Positions 16,039 to 23,313 of a stretch of DNA of 64,000 nucleotides are shown here, one piece after another. Source of the stretch: RGIG426 sp045640165 (GTDB lineage: Bacteria > Bacillota > Clostridia > Oscillospirales > Acutalibacteraceae); assembly GCA_045640165.1 (NCBI GenBank), contig JAZUEK010000037.1:1-64000 (forward strand), in the 5' to 3' direction. A program made the position numbers and the translations under genes. Within the stretch, counting starts at the first letter, position 1. Each line of letters starts with the position of its first letter. The notes under the pieces are model-generated. The model searched no databases and was not told the DNA's origin. It worked only from the letters and a program-made list of their open reading frames with translations.

Positions 16039-16632
16039 TCAGCGCTCACCCTCCAAGAAGAACGAGCGATTTTGCCAAAAATACACGCCGCCGGAAATCG
16101 CGGTCAAGGCGGTAGCAATCCAAATGAAGATTTGACCGACCAAAAGCGGAATCGAGAACACCGCATCCGGCAAAGCGACGGCGGCAAGCACCGTGTCTTT
16201 CCAGGTGCAGAATTCGAGCACCGCTAACATATAGCCGATGGTGATATACTGCGCCACCGTTTTGAATTTGCCCCAATAGTTGGCGGCGACCACTTTGCCG
16301 CCCTCGGCGGCGACCAGCCGCACCGACGTCACGACAAACTCGCGTACGAGAATAATCATCAACGCCCAAAGGCTCATTTTGTCGATGGCGAGAAAACCCA
16401 CGAACGCCGCCGTCGTCAGCATTTTGTCGGCAATCGGGTCCATAAACTTGCCGAGATTGGTCACAAGACCGCGCGCACGGGCGATTTTTCCGTCCAGCAT
16501 ATCCGTAAAGGACGCCACGCCGAACACCAGTCCGGCCGCAAGATAGTGGAACGGGAACTCCCACACAAAAAGCAGCAAAAACAGCGGTACAAGCACAATG
16601 CGCGAAAGCGTCAGTTTATTCGGTAAATTCAT
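16039..16632 (-). CDS. pgsA: CDP-diacylglycerol-glycerol-3-phosphate 3-phosphatidyltransferase PgsA
   Basis: Integral membrane enzyme making phosphatidylglycerol phosphate. 197 residues. The CDP-alcohol phosphatidyltransferase signature is present, beginning MLDGKIARARG and ending GKFMDPIADKML with its conserved aspartates. About five membrane helices. I moved the start to ATG 16632 (MNLPNKLTLSRI), which overlaps the rimO stop (ATGA) and gives the standard N-terminus; the longer frame adds 10 unconserved residues. Confidence 0.95.
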   Translation of the reverse strand: MNLPNKLTLSRIVLVPLFLLLFVWEFPFHYLAAGLVFGVASFTDMLDGKIARARGLVTNLGKFMDPIADKMLTTAAFVGFLAIDKMSLWALMIILVREFVVTSVRLVAAEGGKVVAANYWGKFKTVAQYITIGYMLAVLEFCTWKDTVLAAVALPDAVFSIPLLVGQIFIWIATALTAISGGVYFWQNRSFFLEGER

Positions 16633-17960
16633 TCTGCCACCGCCTCTCCGATTAAATCCCATTCGAGGGTATCCGTAATTTCCACCTGCACAAAGTCGCC
16701 GGGTTTCGGCGGATTCGTCACACTAAAGAACACCTTGCCGTCAATATCCGGCGCGTCGGCGGCACTGCGGCCGAACCAACATTCCGCATAGCGATCGAAA
16801 CTCTCGACGAGCACCGTCACCGTTTTGCCCACCATCGTGGCGTTCTTTTTCTCTACAATACGCGCCTGCTGTTCCATCACAAGGTCGGCGCGATGCTGTT
16901 TCACATCTTCCGGCACTTGGTCGGGCATCGCGGCGGCTTTCGTCCCCTCTTCCGCCGAATAGGCGAAACAGCCGAGACGATCGAACTCCACGTCTTTTAC
17001 AAATTCGCACAGTTCCTCAAAATCCGCCTCCGTCTCACCGGGGAATCCGGTCATCACCGTGGTACGCAGGGTGATACCCGGCACTTTTTCGCGAATGTGC
17101 GTCATCAGCGCCGTCAACCACGCGCGATCGCCGCGGCGATTCATCCGCTCAAGCACCGCACCGGACGCATGCTGAATCGGAATATCCAAGTAATTCACAA
17201 TTTTTTCTTCCGCCGCCATCACGTCGAGCAACTCGTCCGTAATGTATTCGGGATAGCAGTAGAGCATCCGAATCCACGAAAGCCCGTCGATTTTGCAAAG
17301 TTCACGAAGCAGTTCCACAAGCATCGGCTTTCCGTAGAGGTCCACGCCGTACTGCGTCGTATCCTGCGCAACGAGGGTAATTTCTTTCACGCCGCCCTCC
17401 ACGAGCCACTTGGCCTCGTCGACGAGCGTCTCTATCTTGCGGCTTTTGAGTCCGCCGCGAATGTGCGGAATAGCGCAATAAGTACAGCAGTTGTTGCAGC
17501 CGTCGCCGATACGCATAAAGGCGAAAAACTGCGGTGTCGTCTGCACGCGCGCGCCGTCAAGACTCCAGCACTTGCGAGACGGAAATTCGCAAACGTGCTC
17601 CCCGGCCATCACGCGGTTCACCACGTCCACAATGTCCACGTTGGCACCGAGGCCAATCACCGCGTCGCATTCCGGCAACTCGTCCGCCACCTCTTGCTGA
17701 TAGCGCTGTGCCATACAGCCGGTAACAATCAGGCGCTTAATGCGACCCTCTTGTTTCAGGGTTGCAAACTCCAAAATGGTTTCGATGGCTTCTTGCTTCG
17801 CGGCCTCAATAAAGCCGCAGGTATTCACAATAACTACGTCCGCCAGCGCGGCATCCGCCTTGATCGGGATACCGGCGTCGCGAATTTTTCCGAGCATCAA
17901 TTCGGCGTCCATCTGGTTTTTCGGGCAACCCAAAGACACCATTCCAACGGAAAAGGTCAA
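16629..17960 (-). CDS. rimO: Ribosomal protein S12 methylthiotransferase RimO
   Basis: Radical SAM methylthiotransferase that modifies the conserved aspartate of ribosomal protein S12. 443 residues. N-terminal UPF0004 domain starts VGMVSLGCPKNQMDAELML; the radical SAM cluster motif is GCNNCCTYCAIPHIRGG (CxxxCxxC); a C-terminal TRAM domain (about 370-443) ends the protein. SLGCPKNxxD rather than the MiaB-type start distinguishes RimO from MiaB. Coupled to recX upstream (4-base overlap) and pgsA downstream. Confidence 0.95.
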   Translation of the reverse strand: MTFSVGMVSLGCPKNQMDAELMLGKIRDAGIPIKADAALADVVIVNTCGFIEAAKQEAIETILEFATLKQEGRIKRLIVTGCMAQRYQQEVADELPECDAVIGLGANVDIVDVVNRVMAGEHVCEFPSRKCWSLDGARVQTTPQFFAFMRIGDGCNNCCTYCAIPHIRGGLKSRKIETLVDEAKWLVEGGVKEITLVAQDTTQYGVDLYGKPMLVELLRELCKIDGLSWIRMLYCYPEYITDELLDVMAAEEKIVNYLDIPIQHASGAVLERMNRRGDRAWLTALMTHIREKVPGITLRTTVMTGFPGETEADFEELCEFVKDVEFDRLGCFAYSAEEGTKAAAMPDQVPEDVKQHRADLVMEQQARIVEKKNATMVGKTVTVLVESFDRYAECWFGRSAADAPDIDGKVFFSVTNPPKPGDFVQVEITDTLEWDLIGEAVAE

Positions 17961-18583
17961 AACGACTCCTCCAATTCTTCCATCTGCCGCAACGCGGCAC
18001 GCGCCGTCTCATAATCAAAGCCGTAGCGAATAAGGGCATCGGTAATTTTACGGCGCTGAGGTTCTTCTTTTTGAGTATAACATTTTTTGTCTAAAAAAGC
18101 AAGAGCCGCTTGCAAATCGTCCGCACCGATTTTTTCCACCGCCGCGGCGGCAATCTCGCGGTCTACTCCTTTTTCGCGCAGTTTTTGCACAGCGCGGCGT
18201 TTCGGATAGTGGCGCACGAAGCAATACTCGCACGCATACCGTTCGGCCAATTTTTCGTCGTCCACCAATCCGAGTTCTTCCATCCGCTCCGCCATTTCGG
18301 AGGCCGTGTCGCGGTCGGCGGCCTTACGCAGTTTTTCCGAAAGTTCTTTTTTTGTATAGTCGCGACGGGACAGCAAAAACAGCGCCCGTTCGCGCGCACG
18401 ATTTTGTGCCGACAACGACAAAAGCGCCGACAGATTTTCCTCTGTCAGCGCGCTGTTTGCCCGAAACGGCGATTGCTCCCACGTACGGCGATCCATCTCA
18501 ATTTCTCTCCCGTCCGAGAGGGTCAAGAGAACGAGTTGTCCGCGACGCACGGCGACATTTTCCACCGTAAACGTATGTTCCAT
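17957..18583 (-). CDS. recX: Regulatory protein RecX
   Basis: Binds RecA filaments and modulates recombinase activity. 208 residues with the family's tandem three-helix repeats: RARERALFLLSRRDYTKKEL, then YPKRRAVQKLREKGVDREI, and a third near the C-terminus. Located 3 bases after recA, the conserved arrangement in which SOS induction of recA also induces recX. Confidence 0.92.
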   Translation of the reverse strand: MEHTFTVENVAVRRGQLVLLTLSDGREIEMDRRTWEQSPFRANSALTEENLSALLSLSAQNRARERALFLLSRRDYTKKELSEKLRKAADRDTASEMAERMEELGLVDDEKLAERYACEYCFVRHYPKRRAVQKLREKGVDREIAAAAVEKIGADDLQAALAFLDKKCYTQKEEPQRRKITDALIRYGFDYETARAALRQMEELEESF

Positions 18584-18586
18584 TGG

Positions 18587-19747
18587 TTAGTCCTCGACGA
18601 CAATGTCGATTTTGGCTTTTGCCTGCGCCGCGGTCACACGGGGTGCATCCGCAAGCGGAATTTCCATCGGCATCGGTGCGGGAGCAGGCGTTGCCGTAAA
18701 CGGATCCTCCTCCTCTTTGGATTTCATCATCCACGCACGCACAGCCGTCTCAATTTCCTCGGCAACCGCCGGGTTGTTTTTGAGATATTCTTTCGCGTTG
18801 TCGCGGCCTTGGCCGATGCGCTCCTCTTTATAAGAGAACCACGCACCGGATTTTTGAATGATATCCGCTTCCACCGCGAGATCCAGCACCTCGCTCAAAT
18901 GCGAAATGCCCTCACCGTACATGATGTCAAACTCCGCCTCTTTGAAGGGCGGCGCCACCTTGTTTTTGACCACACGCACACGGGTGTGCGAACCAATCGG
19001 CGAGCCGTTGGCCTTAAGAGTCTCGGTGCGGCGCACGTCAAGGCGCACCGACGCGTAATATTTCAGCGCGTTGCCGCCGGCAGTGACTTCGGGGTTGCCG
19101 TACACCACGCCCACTTTCATACGCAGTTGGTTGATAAAAATCGCCAAGCAGTTGGACTTAGACACCACGCCTGCCAGTTTGCGCATTGCCTGCGACATCA
19201 GGCGCGCTTGCAAACCGACGTGAGCGTCGCCCATCTCGCCCTCGATTTCCGCACGAGGCACCAGCGCCGCCACCGAGTCGATAACCAAAATATCCACCGC
19301 GCCGGAGCGAATCAGCGCCTCGGCGATTTCGAGCGCCTGCTCACCGGTGTCCGGCTGAGAAACAAGCAACTCGTCCACATTGACGCCGAGCGCTTTCGCA
19401 TACACGGGGTCAAGCGCGTGCTCCACGTCCACGTAAGCGGCTTCGCCGCCCATTTTCTGCGCTTCTGCCACCGCGTGAAGCGCCAACGTCGTTTTACCCG
19501 ACGCCTCCGGCCCGTAGATTTCAACAATACGGCCGCGCGGCAAACCGCCGATTCCGAGCGCGCGGTCCAACGTAACCGAGCCGGTGGGAATCGCATCTAC
19601 TTGCATATTCATATTCTGGCCAAGGCGCATCACCGCGCCCTTGCCGAAACTTTTTTCAATTTGAGCCAACGCCATTTCAAGCGCTTTCTGTTTATTTTCA
19701 TTCTTTTCGATTCCGGCGGATTTCTCCGCGCCTTTTTTGGTAGCCAT
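18587..19747 (-). CDS. recA: Recombinase RecA
   Basis: DNA-dependent ATPase for homologous recombination and LexA self-cleavage. 386 residues. Walker A GPEASGKTT at residues 79-87, Walker B region VDILVIDSVAALVPR, loop L2 region GGNALKYYASVRLDVRR, and C-terminal acidic tail ending DIVVED. I chose ATG 19747 over the ATG six bases upstream because GAGG then has a 7-base spacing. A LexA box and promoter lie upstream, so SOS induction is expected. Leads a leftward gene series down to 13.5 kb with gaps of no more than 30 bases. Confidence 0.98.
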   Translation of the reverse strand: MATKKGAEKSAGIEKNENKQKALEMALAQIEKSFGKGAVMRLGQNMNMQVDAIPTGSVTLDRALGIGGLPRGRIVEIYGPEASGKTTLALHAVAEAQKMGGEAAYVDVEHALDPVYAKALGVNVDELLVSQPDTGEQALEIAEALIRSGAVDILVIDSVAALVPRAEIEGEMGDAHVGLQARLMSQAMRKLAGVVSKSNCLAIFINQLRMKVGVVYGNPEVTAGGNALKYYASVRLDVRRTETLKANGSPIGSHTRVRVVKNKVAPPFKEAEFDIMYGEGISHLSEVLDLAVEADIIQKSGAWFSYKEERIGQGRDNAKEYLKNNPAVAEEIETAVRAWMMKSKEEEDPFTATPAPAPMPMEIPLADAPRVTAAQAKAKIDIVVED

Positions 19748-19777
19748 ACACATACCTCGCTTTCAAAGTTCTCCTTC

Positions 19778-19805
19778 ATTATACCAAACTTTTTCGGGAA
19801 ATCAA
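19778..19805 (-). promoter_or_regulatory. recA promoter
   Basis: Minus-strand TTGATT (19800-19805), 16-base spacer, TATAAT (19778-19783), about 30 bases upstream of the recA start. Confidence 0.8.
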
Positions 19806-19824
19806 GGGGTTTTGTGAAAAAATC

Positions 19825-19836
19825 GAACATTTGTTC
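19825..19836. promoter_or_regulatory. LexA (SOS/Cheo) box
   Basis: GAACATTTGTTC is a perfect GAACNNNNGTTC palindrome, the Bacillus/Clostridium LexA consensus, preceded by C as in the extended CGAAC form. It lies 20 bases upstream of the recA -35. Confidence 0.9.
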
Positions 19837-19917
19837 TATTTTTGTCGAGATTGTCAAAATCTGCCGTTGTTTCTTGGTAGAAAAAACGAAAACAGACAAC
19901 TCCTTTTACTTTCCTAT

Positions 19918-19968
19918 TATCTTTGGGGAATCCTAATATCTTCGGGGAATCCTAACACCTTTGGAGAA
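19918..19968. repeat. 19-bp direct tandem repeat, 2.7 copies
   Basis: Units TATCTTTGGGGAATCCTAA (19918-19936) and TATCTTCGGGGAATCCTAA (19937-19955) are followed by a partial third unit CACCTTTGGAGAA (19956-19968). It sits between the tRNA-Gly terminator and the recA leader. Function unknown. Confidence 0.85.
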
Positions 19969-19971
19969 CAC

Positions 19972-20000
19972 AAAAAAGCCTGACCAAATGGTCAGGCTTT
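19972..20000 (-). terminator. Terminator of tRNA-Gly
   Basis: Minus-strand stem AAAGCCTGACC / GGTCAGGCTTT with ATTT loop followed by a T-run (plus-strand AAAAAA at 19972-19977), directly after the tRNA. Confidence 0.9.
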
Positions 20001-20006
20001 CTCCTT

Positions 20007-20082
20007 TGGAGCGGCTTACGAGGCTCGAACTCGCTACCTCCACCTTGGCAAGGTGGCGCTCTACCAGATGAGCTAAAGCCGC
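20007..20082 (-). tRNA. tRNA-Gly (anticodon GCC), CCA encoded
   Basis: Minus-strand cloverleaf starting GCGGCTTTAGCTC, with acceptor GCGGCTT/AAGCCGC, anticodon stem CCACC/GGTGG around loop TTGCCAA (anticodon GCC), T-arm with GTTCGAG, discriminator U and an encoded CCA. The U discriminator is typical for bacterial tRNA-Gly. It is the cognate substrate of the interrupted GlyQS in this window. Confidence 0.97.
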
Positions 20083-20095
20083 AGGAACGAGGGGT

Positions 20096-20124
20096 ATTAT
20101 ACCACACGATACTGGGTGTGTCAA
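20096..20124 (-). promoter_or_regulatory. Promoter of tRNA-Gly
   Basis: Minus-strand TTGACA (20119-20124), 17-base spacer, TATAAT (20096-20101), about 14 bases before the mature tRNA 5' end. Confidence 0.9.
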
Positions 20125-20142
20125 CCCCTCTTATTGGATTTT

Positions 20143-21048
20143 TTATGTTTTTTCTTCCGTTTCCTCAACCGGAACGGTGGGAGCGGCATCCTCTTCCTCT
20201 GTAGACGGTGCGTTTTTCGCTTTGGCCTTACAAACGAACCACAACGCCACGCCGCCGGCAACAGCAAGCACCGCCACAAGTTGCGACACGCGCATCGTGC
20301 CGAGTTTTAGGCTGTCGGTACGCAATCCTTCGATAAAAAAGCGGCCCGTTCCGTACCAAATAACGTATCCGGCGAAGATTTTGCCCTTAAAGGTGTATGC
20401 CTTTACAGAAAGCAGGTGCAGCAACACAAACCCGAGCACGCACCACAGCGACTCATAGAGGAACGTCGGGTGCACCGGCAGCGCCCAATCGTAGGCCGCG
20501 GTCGCGTGGGCACCGTTTTTGATAAGATTGCCGGTCATACCCCACGGGAGCGTGGTGTTGCCGCCGAACGCCTCTTGGTTAAAGAAGTTGCCCCAACGGC
20601 CGATGGCTTGTCCGATAAGGAATCCGAGCGAGCACAAGTCAAACATGGCAAGGGTATTCACTTTACGCACACGGCACATAATCAAGCCGGTGACAAACGC
20701 AAAAATCAGTCCGCCGTAGATGGCCAAACCGCCCTCCCACACGCGCAAGATGGATGCCGGCTCGGCAAAATACGCCGCGCGGTCCACAGAAAAGAGCACG
20801 TAATACAGTCGCGCCCCCACAAAGGCAAAAATCGTCGAAACGAGCACCACGTCGAACATGGCGTCTTCGTCCAGCTTAAACGATTTGGCGCGCTTAAACG
20901 CATAAATCGCCGCAAGCAAAAAGCCGCAAGCAATCATAATACCGTACCATTTAATCGTAACGGGAAATCCGAACAAACTAAACTGTAAAGCGGTGTCCGG
21001 CAGGGCGAATTTAAGCCCGAGTCCCGGAAATTCCACGTATTGTCCCAT
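20143..21048 (-). CDS. lgt: Prolipoprotein diacylglyceryl transferase Lgt
   Basis: Membrane enzyme that attaches diacylglycerol to the lipobox cysteine of prolipoproteins. 301 residues with about seven membrane helices. Signatures GRWGNFFNQEAFGG and HPTFLYESLWC are present, as is GGLAIYGGLI. I chose ATG 21048 (MGQYVEFPGLG), with GAGGTG 7 bases upstream, over a longer frame reaching past the promoter. The final ~40 residues are a charged cytoplasmic tail (EEEDAAPTVPVEETEEKT). Confidence 0.95.
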   Translation of the reverse strand: MGQYVEFPGLGLKFALPDTALQFSLFGFPVTIKWYGIMIACGFLLAAIYAFKRAKSFKLDEDAMFDVVLVSTIFAFVGARLYYVLFSVDRAAYFAEPASILRVWEGGLAIYGGLIFAFVTGLIMCRVRKVNTLAMFDLCSLGFLIGQAIGRWGNFFNQEAFGGNTTLPWGMTGNLIKNGAHATAAYDWALPVHPTFLYESLWCVLGFVLLHLLSVKAYTFKGKIFAGYVIWYGTGRFFIEGLRTDSLKLGTMRVSQLVAVLAVAGGVALWFVCKAKAKNAPSTEEEDAAPTVPVEETEEKT

Positions 21049-21073
21049 ACAATGCACCTCGTTTCTTTTTCTC

Positions 21074-21102
21074 ATTTTACCGCGTTTTTCCCCGGTTGTC
21101 AA
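21074..21102 (-). promoter_or_regulatory. lgt promoter
   Basis: Minus-strand TTGACA (21097-21102), 17-base spacer, TAAAAT (21074-21079). Its position inside the longest possible lgt frame supports the internal start chosen for lgt. Confidence 0.85.
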
Positions 21103-21160
21103 TTCGTATATTTACGTTCTGTCGCCACATACTAACCGAAGAAAAAAGGACGTGTATGCG

Positions 21161-21781
21161 ATGAAAAAATATCTACTGTTGGGCGTTATAACCGCCGGTG
21201 TGCTCGCGATACTCGCGTATGCCCGTGTGGCGCGCCCCGTTCCCGTCTCCACCGTCACCCTCGTTCCGCAAACGGCAACAAAAACTGCCGTTTGCCCTGC
21301 CGTTGTTTCCGACCGCACCCATTTGCAAGCGTTTGTACGGGAGAGTTTGGCATCCACCGTTCACGTTGGCCAAGCCGCATCGGTAAGCGGTGTGGGATTT
21401 CAGCAAACCGCCTTGCGCGGCACCGTCACCGCCATCGCCGACCACGCCACCGTGCAAGGCGGCAAAACGGGACTTGTCGCCGTCGTCACGCTGAGCGAGA
21501 CGGACGACAGCATCAAAAAAGGACTTTCCGCCACCGCGCGCATTACCGTCACCACCTTTGAACACGTCGCCGTGCTCCCGAACGAGTGGCTGTTTTCGGA
21601 CGGCGACGAAACGTATGTGATGGTAGCCGAAAACGGCAAAGCCGTTCGCAAGCCCGTGCGCGCAGGCGACTTCGTTTCCGGCGGTGTTATCGTCTCGGGT
21701 CTTGCGTTCGGCGAACGGGTGGTGACCGATCCCCACGCCGTCACCGACCATCAACGCATAAAGGAGCAATCTTCGAAATGA
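21161..21781 (+). CDS. Short HlyD/MacA-like membrane fusion (adaptor) protein
   Basis: 206 residues. One N-terminal membrane anchor (about 2-24, YLLLGVITAGVLAILAYA) followed by a beta-rich extracytoplasmic part resembling the beta-barrel and membrane-proximal domains of MacA-type adaptors: GLSATARITVTTFEHVAVLP, ETYVMVAENGKAVRKPVRAG and VSGLAFGERVVTDP. The usual lipoyl domain and coiled-coil hairpin are missing or very reduced, so it is much shorter than the ~370-residue family norm. ATG 21161 follows AAAGGA. Overlaps the downstream permease (ATGA). Confidence 0.75.
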   Translation: MKKYLLLGVITAGVLAILAYARVARPVPVSTVTLVPQTATKTAVCPAVVSDRTHLQAFVRESLASTVHVGQAASVSGVGFQQTALRGTVTAIADHATVQGGKTGLVAVVTLSETDDSIKKGLSATARITVTTFEHVAVLPNEWLFSDGDETYVMVAENGKAVRKPVRAGDFVSGGVIVSGLAFGERVVTDPHAVTDHQRIKEQSSK

Positions 21782-22932
21782 TTGACGTAGGTTTCGGCGC
21801 GTGGCGCGGTCTGTGGCGCAAACCGGCGCGCACCGCGCTGACAATGTTTTCGCTCGCCGCCGGCGTGGCACTACTGACGTTGCTTTCGGCCATCTCCCGT
21901 GCCGGCACGGCGGCCGCCCAAGCGGAAATGCAGTGCATGGGGTTGGACGGTGTGTGGGTCACCGCGCAAGACGAGCCGCTCACCCACGACGTCGTCGAGA
22001 AACTCGCCACTTTGCCGGACGTAACGGTCGCCGCACCGATGACGCTGCTTTCCGCCAACGCCGCATTCGGCGAAACCTCCACTCCGGTACTTTTGTGCGG
22101 CATCGACGAACACGCCGCGCGCGCCGTCGCCGTAGACCTTTCGGCAGGACGGCTTCCCACCGCACAAGACGTCGCCGACACGGCGTTTTGCTGTACGATG
22201 GAAGACACCGCCGCCGAAGAAGCATTCGGCAACGTCTCGCCGCTCGGCAGACAACTCGACGTGTATATCGGCACGCGTGAAGTGTCGTTTTCGGTCATCG
22301 GCAGTGCCAAAGCCAAAAGCAGTTTGCTCAAAAACCTGACAACCACCATTCCGCCGCTGATACTCGTTCCCCATTCCGCTTTGGCGGCGATATCCGGCGA
22401 CGAATCGTTTTCGCGCGTCGCCGTGCGCTCCACCCGTTCCACCGCGGTGCTGAAAGAGCAAATCGAACGGGCGCTCGCCGAAGACGGCAACTTTCAAATT
22501 GCCGATTTGGCGGCGCAGGGGGATCGCCTAAACCGCCTTTTCGCGCTTCTCTCCGGCATTCTGACGCTCGCCGGCGGCGGCGCGGTCGTGGTGGCAGGAT
22601 GCTGTGTGCTGTTGTCGCAGTTGTCCGCCGTCTCCGAACGCGTGGCGGAAATCGGGCTCAAAAAAGCACTTGGCGCCACCCGTTCCCGTATTTTGGCGGA
22701 ATTTTTGCTGTCGGCGGCCATCGTCTCCTTTTGCGGAGCGGTCATCGGATCGCTTTGCGGCGGCGGCAGTGCCGTTTTGGGGTTGCATCTTGCCGGTGTC
22801 GCGTTCACACCGTCGCTGTCGCGCGGTGCGCTCCTCGTGGCGGCCGCTACCGCATTCGGTACGGCGTGCGGCGCGTATCCTGCCGCCAAAGCCGCGCGCC
22901 TTTCTCCGTTAGAGGCCTTTTGCCGCGTTTGA
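21778..22932 (+). CDS. MacB/FtsX-family ABC transporter permease
   Basis: 384 residues. Architecture is one N-terminal helix (about 18-42), a large extracytoplasmic MacB core-like domain (about 43-255), then three C-terminal helices with the FtsX signature region ERVAEIGLKKALGATRSRIL. Such permeases need an ATP-binding partner for mechanotransmission or export. None is encoded next to it: the next gene is trpB behind its own promoter, and lgt upstream is divergent. Start ATG 21778 overlaps the adaptor stop. Confidence 0.85.
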   Translation: MIDVGFGAWRGLWRKPARTALTMFSLAAGVALLTLLSAISRAGTAAAQAEMQCMGLDGVWVTAQDEPLTHDVVEKLATLPDVTVAAPMTLLSANAAFGETSTPVLLCGIDEHAARAVAVDLSAGRLPTAQDVADTAFCCTMEDTAAEEAFGNVSPLGRQLDVYIGTREVSFSVIGSAKAKSSLLKNLTTTIPPLILVPHSALAAISGDESFSRVAVRSTRSTAVLKEQIERALAEDGNFQIADLAAQGDRLNRLFALLSGILTLAGGGAVVVAGCCVLLSQLSAVSERVAEIGLKKALGATRSRILAEFLLSAAIVSFCGAVIGSLCGGGSAVLGLHLAGVAFTPSLSRGALLVAAATAFGTACGAYPAAKAARLSPLEAFCRV

Positions 22933-22951
22933 AAAATTTCCTGAAAACCGC

Positions 22952-22980
22952 TTGACAACCGACAAAAACCGCGCTATAAT
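22952..22980 (+). promoter_or_regulatory. Promoter of the trpB T-box transcript
   Basis: TTGACA (22952-22957), 17-base spacer, TATAAT (22975-22980), beginning 20 bases after the permease stop. Confidence 0.92.
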
Positions 22981-22987
22981 GCAAGAA

Positions 22988-23249
22988 ACCGATGAACAAG
23001 AGGAAGTAAGCCCCTGCACGGATTGTAGAGAGCCGCCGACGGTGGAAGCGCGGTATCACGACAGGTCGCCGAATGGTCTTGGGAGGGCTGCCGAAACGAC
23101 GTTTCGTCCGATGGCAGACGGGAACTTCGCCCGTTATCCCTGAAGCGTCTGTGTCCGCAGACGGCGAGAGTGGGCTGAATTTCAGCCAATGCTGGGTGGT
23201 ACCGCAGGAAAGATTCCTGTCCCTCGATTTTCGAGGGACAGTTTTTTTA
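22988..23249 (+). ncRNA. T-box riboswitch, tRNA-Trp specific
   Basis: The leader has the T-box antiterminator sequence GGGTGGTACCGCAGGAA (about 23194-23210) and a Stem I region with AGGAAGTAAG and the AG-bulge-like GTAGAGAGCCG. A perfect intrinsic terminator GTCCCTCGA/TCGAGGGAC plus seven T follows (23219-23247). In the specifier region GAATGGTCTTGGGAGGGCT, the best alignment gives codon UGG at 23074-23076; the alternative at 23080-23082 is also UGG. Uncharged tRNA-Trp should therefore switch on trpB. The exact fold was not computed. Confidence 0.92.
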
Positions 23250-23313
23250 TTTTGTGACCCTCCCCCGCAAACAAACGGACAATACAAAAAACCTTTTTAA
23301 GGAGTGTTGTCAA

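Noticed and set aside
19933..20124. 63-codon minus-strand frame covering tRNA-Gly
   Set aside because: Overlaps the complete tRNA, its terminator and promoter; the peptide is a familiar artefact of tRNA sequence.
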